From: JBBQZL01 sp038207745
Lineage (GTDB): Bacteria; Actinomycetota; Thermoleophilia; Solirubrobacterales; 70-9
Assembly: GCA_038207745.1 (NCBI GenBank)
Contig: JBBQZL010000115.1
Coordinates: 1 to 8,800, forward strand
Direction: 5' to 3'
Length of the DNA stretch: 8,800 nucleotides
The stretch's first letter is position 1. Each line of letters starts with the position of its first letter. Below are positions 5,935 to 8,800 of the stretch, piece after piece. Under the pieces are notes generated by a model. The model worked only from the letters and a program-made list of their open reading frames with translations, had not been told where the DNA came from and did no database searches. Position numbers and translations under genes: made by a program.

Positions 5935-6807
5935 ATGAGACGCCGACATCATCCGTCCCCCCGGACCCTTGCTGTCGGGATGATCCTTGTTTCGATCTCG
6001 TCGGTGCAGATCGGCTCCGCGCTGGCGACGACGCTCTTTGATCAGGTCGGCCCCGCGGGCGCCGTGTTGCTCAGGGCGGCGTTCGGTGCGCTGATCCTGA
6101 CCGCGATCTGGCGGCCGGGTCTGCGGTCGCTGAGCCGGGACGACTGGGAGCTGACGATCCTCTTCGGCATCTCGCTTGCGGCAATGAACTTTCTCTTCTA
6201 TGAGGCGATCGAGCGGATCCCGCTCGGGATCGCGGTAACACTCGAGTTCGTGGGGCCGCTCAGCGTCGCGGTGCTCAGCTCCCGGCGCAGGCGAGACCTG
6301 CTCTGGGTTGTCCTGGCCGCCGCCGGCATTGTGATCCTCTCAGGCGGAACCGGAGGTGGGACAGATCCGTTCGGTGCCGCGCTGGCACTGGTGGCGGGCG
6401 GCTTCTGGGGCGCCTACATCCTGCTCGGCAAGAGGGTGGGGGAGAGGTTTGCCGGCGGCACCGGACTCGCCCGATCGATGCTGGTTGCAACGCTTCTCCT
6501 GCTCCCGTTCGGGATCGCGCAGGGCGGTGGAGACTTCCTCAGTCCCGAGGTACTCGCGGTTGGTGCGGTCGTCGGTGTGGTCAGCGCGGCAATCCCATTC
6601 TCGCTCGAGCTCGAGGCGATGCGCCGACTGGCATCCGGGGTGTTCGGCGTTCTGATGAGCCTGGAGCCGGCCGTGGCGAGTCTCGTCGGTTTGATCGCGC
6701 TGAGCCAGAATCTCTCGATCACCGAGCTGCTGGGCATGATCCTCGTCGTGGTTGCAAGCGCCGGGGCGCTGCGGACAAGCCAGGCCCCGCCGCCGATCAT
6801 CGACTGA
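5935..6807 (+). CDS. EamA/RhtA-like drug/metabolite transporter (amino acid exporter type)
   Basis: A 290-residue inner-membrane transporter with about ten hydrophobic segments in two EamA repeats (roughly 12-136 and 146-280). Segments typical of RhtA-type threonine/homoserine exporters are visible: FYEAIERIPLGIAVTLEFVG at 88-107, followed by an Arg-rich loop, and PFSLELEAMRRL with GVLMSLEPAVASL at 221-250. The length equals that of RhtA (about 295). The substrate is inferred only at family level; amino acid or other metabolite efflux is likely. I prefer the ATG at 5935, which leaves a 68-base divergent region and a basic N-terminus. An in-frame ATG at 5893 would leave only 26 bases to the DUF389 start. 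GAGG stands only a few bases before 5935, so the binding site is weak. It is a single gene, transcribed away from the DUF389 operon. Confidence 0.9.
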   Translation: MRRRHHPSPRTLAVGMILVSISSVQIGSALATTLFDQVGPAGAVLLRAAFGALILTAIWRPGLRSLSRDDWELTILFGISLAAMNFLFYEAIERIPLGIAVTLEFVGPLSVAVLSSRRRRDLLWVVLAAAGIVILSGGTGGGTDPFGAALALVAGGFWGAYILLGKRVGERFAGGTGLARSMLVATLLLLPFGIAQGGGDFLSPEVLAVGAVVGVVSAAIPFSLELEAMRRLASGVFGVLMSLEPAVASLVGLIALSQNLSITELLGMILVVVASAGALRTSQAPPPIID

Positions 6808-6841
6808 GCCGAGCCCAAACCCGGCATTCACCCCTGCCCGG

Positions 6842-6847
6842 TAAATT
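6842..6847 (+). promoter_or_regulatory. Likely -10 box for tRNA-His
   Basis: TAAATT stands in the only AT-rich patch (6842-6851) between the exporter stop at 6807 and the tRNA. It ends 11 bases before the mature 5' end, so the precursor leader would be a few bases. A -35 box is not convincing. Confidence 0.35.
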
Positions 6848-6858
6848 GAATCCGGCGT

Positions 6859-6933
6859 GGTGGGCGTAGCTCAGTCAGGTAGAGCTCCTGGTTGTGGTCC
6901 AGGCGGTCGCGGGTTCGATCCCCGTCGCTCACC
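6859..6933 (+). tRNA. tRNA-His (anticodon GUG)
   Basis: A complete cloverleaf can be drawn. The acceptor stem pairs 6860-6866 with 6926-6932 (one G-U pair). The D stem is GCTC/GAGC. The anticodon stem CCTGG/CCAGG (6887-6891, 6899-6903) holds the loop TTGTGGT with anticodon GTG at 6894-6896. The T stem and loop cover 6909-6925 with loop TTCGATC. The extra G at 6859 facing C at 6933 is the G-1:C73 pair, the identity element for histidyl-tRNA synthetase. CCA is not encoded; the bases after C73 are CTT, so CCA must be added enzymatically. It marks the boundary between the GC-rich core and lower-GC downstream DNA. Confidence 0.97.
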
Positions 6934-6958
6934 CTTCAGGAATTCGGCTCTGTAGCTG

Positions 6959-6986
6959 AGTGGCGCGTCCTTTTGGGCGCGCCACT
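6959..6986 (+). terminator. Strong hairpin after tRNA-His, probable transcription terminator
   Basis: AGTGGCGCGTCC (6959-6970) pairs with GGGCGCGCCACT (6975-6986) over 12 base pairs, one of them T-G, closing a TTTT loop. It begins 26 bases past the end of the tRNA. The following bases are TCTGGG, so the T tract is poor, which is common in high-GC organisms. It probably ends the tRNA transcript and may insulate the downstream region. Confidence 0.6.
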
Positions 6987-6997
6987 TCTGGGTGGCG

Positions 6998-7017
6998 AGT
7001 ACCAATGAAGTACCAAT
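6998..7017 (+). repeat. Direct repeat of AGTACCAAT
   Basis: AGTACCAAT occurs at 6998-7006 and again at 7009-7017, an 11-base spacing of about one helical turn. The second copy runs into the palindrome CCAATTGG (7013-7020). Such phased repeats can be protein-binding sites, for example for an integrase or regulator; no such protein is encoded in the window. Confidence 0.5.
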
Positions 7018-7020
7018 TGG

Positions 7021-7149
7021 GACAGATCGGCAAGGGGTGATGGGTGTCTGTCAACCCGGCACCCCCCGCCTTCCGCTCCGGAAAATCCGGCCCAGGCCGG
7101 GGCACTTCAACAGACGTACATGCACAACAGCTCAAAAATGTCGTTGTGC
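7021..7149. other. Gene-free stretch dense in inverted repeats
   Basis: The 369 bases from 6934 to 7302 hold no gene that I can support. Apart from the hairpin and direct repeat listed separately, I see these inverted repeats: GACAGA/TCTGTC (7021-7026, 7047-7052); GGGGTG/CACCCC (7034-7039, 7060-7065), interleaved with the first; CCGGCC-CA-GGCCGG (7087-7100); and GCACAAC/GTTGTGC (7122-7128, 7143-7149). A purine run GGGGGAGGGGGAG follows at 7168-7180. The density suggests a structured RNA, an attachment region or remnants of a mobile element. Each arm is short, so some may be chance. Confidence 0.4.
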
Positions 7150-7288
7150 TGATTGTTGAGTGAGCAGGGGGAGGGGGAGTCCTAAATCGGTGCGAACGAG
7201 GAGTTGGCCGTTGAGGTATTTCGGGCATCCGGGCCAATTTCTGGCATCTCCAAGAATACGGACTGAACGCTCGACGGCCGTTTCTACT

Positions 7289-7294
7289 TACACT
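7289..7294 (+). promoter_or_regulatory. -10 box of a leaderless-type promoter for the helicase
   Basis: TACACT ends 8 bases before the ATG at 7303 (TACACT-CGCGGAGC-ATG). A GGAG is present but only 2 bases from the ATG, too close for normal use, so the message is probably leaderless or nearly so. No clear -35 box is visible. Confidence 0.4.
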
Positions 7295-7302
7295 CGCGGA
7301 GC

Positions 7303-7650
7303 ATGGCCTGGGATTCTGAGCTTTCGGAGGAGCAACGAAACATCGCGTCGGTGGATGCGCGGATTGTGAGGCTCGTTGCTGGGCCAGGTACGGGAAAGAC
7401 TCGCGTAATGACTCGTCGCATCGCCTATTTGATCGAAGAAGTCGGAGTAGATCCATCTTCGATCCTTGCGCTTACGTTTTCCAGGGCAGCGGCGCAGGAA
7501 CTGAGGGAACGCCTTGAGTTGCTCTTGGGTGAGGAAACGGGAGACTGCCCAGCCGTCTTCACTCTTCACGCTTTCGCGCTAAGCCAACTGATCCAAATTG
7601 GTGGTGCCTGGACTTCCGCAGCCGATTCGGATCGCGGACGACTTCGATGA
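7303..7650 (+). CDS. UvrD/PcrA-like SF1 helicase, N-terminal piece, ended early by a frameshift
   Basis: N-terminal part of an ATP-dependent SF1 DNA helicase. Residues 7-15 (LSEEQRNIA, Q11) are the Q motif. AGPGTGKT at 26-33 is the Walker A motif. Residues 54-71 (ILALTFSRAAAQELRERL) are motif Ia, and TLHAFAL at 87-93 is motif Ib. The genuine sequence ends at about residue 101. The last 14 residues (WTSAADSDRGRLR and the base before) are out of frame and end at TGA 7648-7650. Dropping one C of the pair at 7607-7608 would restore GGAGLPQPIRIADDFDE and continue into the downstream frame. So this is the first half of a broken gene or the product of a sequencing error. Codon use is less GC-biased than in the genes to the left. 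Confidence 0.85.
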   Translation: MAWDSELSEEQRNIASVDARIVRLVAGPGTGKTRVMTRRIAYLIEEVGVDPSSILALTFSRAAAQELRERLELLLGEETGDCPAVFTLHAFALSQLIQIGGAWTSAADSDRGRLR

Positions 7651-8800
7651 GTCATGCGTCATTCACCAGGAACTAAACGATCTGCTGGGGAGGATTGGCC
7701 TCAAGAAGGTCAGCGACGAGCTCAAGCTTCTTTCAAGCGACTGGCAAACGTTGAAAGCCGAAGAGGACGAATGGGAGCAGGTTGTCCCATACGCACCGCT
7801 GCTAGGGGCTTGGCGTCAACATCGAGAGGTGTATGGCTACACCCTCCGGGAAGAGCTGGTCTATTCCCTGAAGAAGGCGCTTGACGAGAATCCAGATCTG
7901 ACAATCGGGAAGGGTTATACACACATTCTGGTGGACGAATACCAGGACCTGAACAAATGCGATCTCGCCGTGATTGATCGGCTGGTTGGCTCGGACCGGA
8001 GCTTGTTTGTAGCCGGGGATGACGATCAAAGTATCTATGGATTTAGGAACGCTTTTCCGAAGGGACTTCGAGATTTCAGCGATGACTATCCGGGTGCCGT
8101 CGAGGTCGAGCTTTCAGAATGCCATCGCTGCGACCGGGATATTCTGGAAATGGGTCTAAATGTTGCCGAGCAGGATCCAAATCGGATTCCCAAAAGCCTT
8201 GGTCCTGTCGAGGACGCAAAAGAAGGCGTGGTCGCAGCACTAACTTTCGCAACCAAGGAGAGCGAGGCGGCAGGTATTGCCCGTCTCTGCAGACGACTGA
8301 TTGACGACGACGGAATTGACTCCGTTGACCCCGGAGAAATCATTGTCTTGCTTAGAAACGACTATAGGCTCGTCTATTCAGATCCGATAGTCGATGCTCT
8401 CGCTGCCGAAGACCTTGATGGGGAGCTGCCAAGCAATCCTCTCGTGGCACTTGAAGAGGGCGAGGGCAGACAATTCGTTTGCTTTCTGCGGCTCCTCTGC
8501 AATCCCGACGACAGTCTTTCGTGGCGCGAAATTTTGGCGCTTCGTTCCAACGGGATTGGCCTCGGAACGTTGATGGCTGTTTATGCACTCGCTGCTGAAC
8601 GCCAAGTCAGATACACGGAGGTCATCACGGAGATCGCAGATGACCCAGACACATTTGACCACCCAAGGCGAAACGCGCTGGCTGCCGACGTGAACGCGCT
8701 GCGGGCCATACTTGAAAGTGCCGAGCCGCTGCTTGATGAGTCTGCTGAGGCTGGCATCGAAGCGGTCATGGATCTCGCTGGATTTCCGATCGGAGAGCAG
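7604..8800 (+). CDS. UvrD/PcrA-like SF1 helicase, remainder in the +1 frame (3' end beyond window)
   Basis: I translated this frame: it is open from the stop at 7589-7591 to the right edge, 399 codons from the GTG at 7604, which is used only as a nominal start (TTG 7598 and GTG 7601 are equal). LPQPIRIADDFDE is the region just after motif Ib. The Walker B/motif II DEYQD is at 7934-7948. VAGDDDQSIYGFR, motif III, is at 8009-8047. LSECHRC, the motif IV equivalent of the usual LTENYRS, is at 8111-8131. A 2A/2B-domain-like part follows, with EIIVLLRN near 8336-8359. Motifs V and VI would lie beyond 8800. On its own this piece lacks Walker A and could not hydrolyse ATP. Solitary UvrD-like helicases of this kind occur in mobile and defence loci; the partner genes, if any, are off the window. 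Confidence 0.87.
   Translation, partial: MPGLPQPIRIADDFDESCVIHQELNDLLGRIGLKKVSDELKLLSSDWQTLKAEEDEWEQVVPYAPLLGAWRQHREVYGYTLREELVYSLKKALDENPDLTIGKGYTHILVDEYQDLNKCDLAVIDRLVGSDRSLFVAGDDDQSIYGFRNAFPKGLRDFSDDYPGAVEVELSECHRCDRDILEMGLNVAEQDPNRIPKSLGPVEDAKEGVVAALTFATKESEAAGIARLCRRLIDDDGIDSVDPGEIIVLLRNDYRLVYSDPIVDALAAEDLDGELPSNPLVALEEGEGRQFVCFLRLLCNPDDSLSWREILALRSNGIGLGTLMAVYALAAERQVRYTEVITEIADDPDTFDHPRRNALAADVNALRAILESAEPLLDESAEAGIEAVMDLAGFPIGEQ

Noticed and set aside
6943..6986. Possible second, degenerate tRNA (GTAGCTGAGT at 6952-6961 resembles the tRNA-His D arm GTAGCTCAGT)
   Set aside because: No anticodon arm, T loop or pairing acceptor stem follows; the sequence instead forms a simple 12-base-pair hairpin.
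7168..7180. G-quadruplex candidate GGGGGAGGGGGAG
   Set aside because: Only two G runs are present where four are needed for an intramolecular quadruplex.
6929..7456. A 175-codon minus-strand frame across the repeat-rich gap
   Set aside because: It runs through the hairpin and over the helicase Walker A region and has low-complexity Pro/Arg/Ser composition; not coding.
1..8800. CRISPR array, insertion sequence or transposase
   Set aside because: No regularly spaced repeats, terminal inverted repeats or transposase/integrase motifs were seen on either strand.

Overview
The window looks like chromosome of a high-GC Gram-positive bacterium, most likely an actinobacterium and possibly in the Thermoleophilia/Solirubrobacterales range. 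The taxon is inferred from base composition, protein style and several genes that lack a ribosome binding site and sit just behind a -10 box. No marker gene fixes it. Positions 1 to about 6930 are ordinary GC-rich core-type DNA. From about 6935 to the end the sequence is visibly less GC-rich and looks like accessory DNA beginning just behind a tRNA-His gene.

Region A (1-2845, minus strand) is a complete-looking ECF42-type sigma factor operon that runs off the window at position 1. The order is YCII/DGPF protein (2329-2760), a tandem double YCII/DGPF protein (1393-2292), a diverged YCII protein (1002-1361), then the sigma factor with its C-terminal extension (934 to <1). In front of the first gene lies TGTCGA, 17 bases, CGTC, which matches the ECF42 target promoter as I recall it. 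The sigma factor therefore probably drives its own operon. A strong hairpin separates the third YCII gene from the sigma gene.

Region B (2761-3097) is a 130-base divergent control region with two palindromes, followed by a small plus-strand gene of unknown function (68 aa) behind a leaderless-type -10 box.

Region C (3107-5879, minus strand) is a very tight four-gene operon: DUF389 membrane protein, hotdog acyl-CoA thioesterase (GTG start), zinc-dependent medium-chain alcohol dehydrogenase and a small unknown protein. Every junction is a stop/start overlap of 1 to 4 bases, so translation is probably coupled. The combination suggests acyl-CoA and alcohol/aldehyde turnover linked to a membrane protein of unknown role.

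Region D (5935-6933, plus strand) holds an EamA/RhtA-like exporter and then tRNA-His(GUG).

Region E (6934-8800) starts with a 369-base gene-free stretch that is crowded with inverted and direct repeats. It is followed by a UvrD/PcrA-like SF1 helicase, which is split by a one-base insertion near 7607 and runs off the right edge. The tRNA boundary, the composition drop and the broken helicase fit the left end of an integrated element or defence island, but no integrase or duplicated tRNA end is visible within the window.
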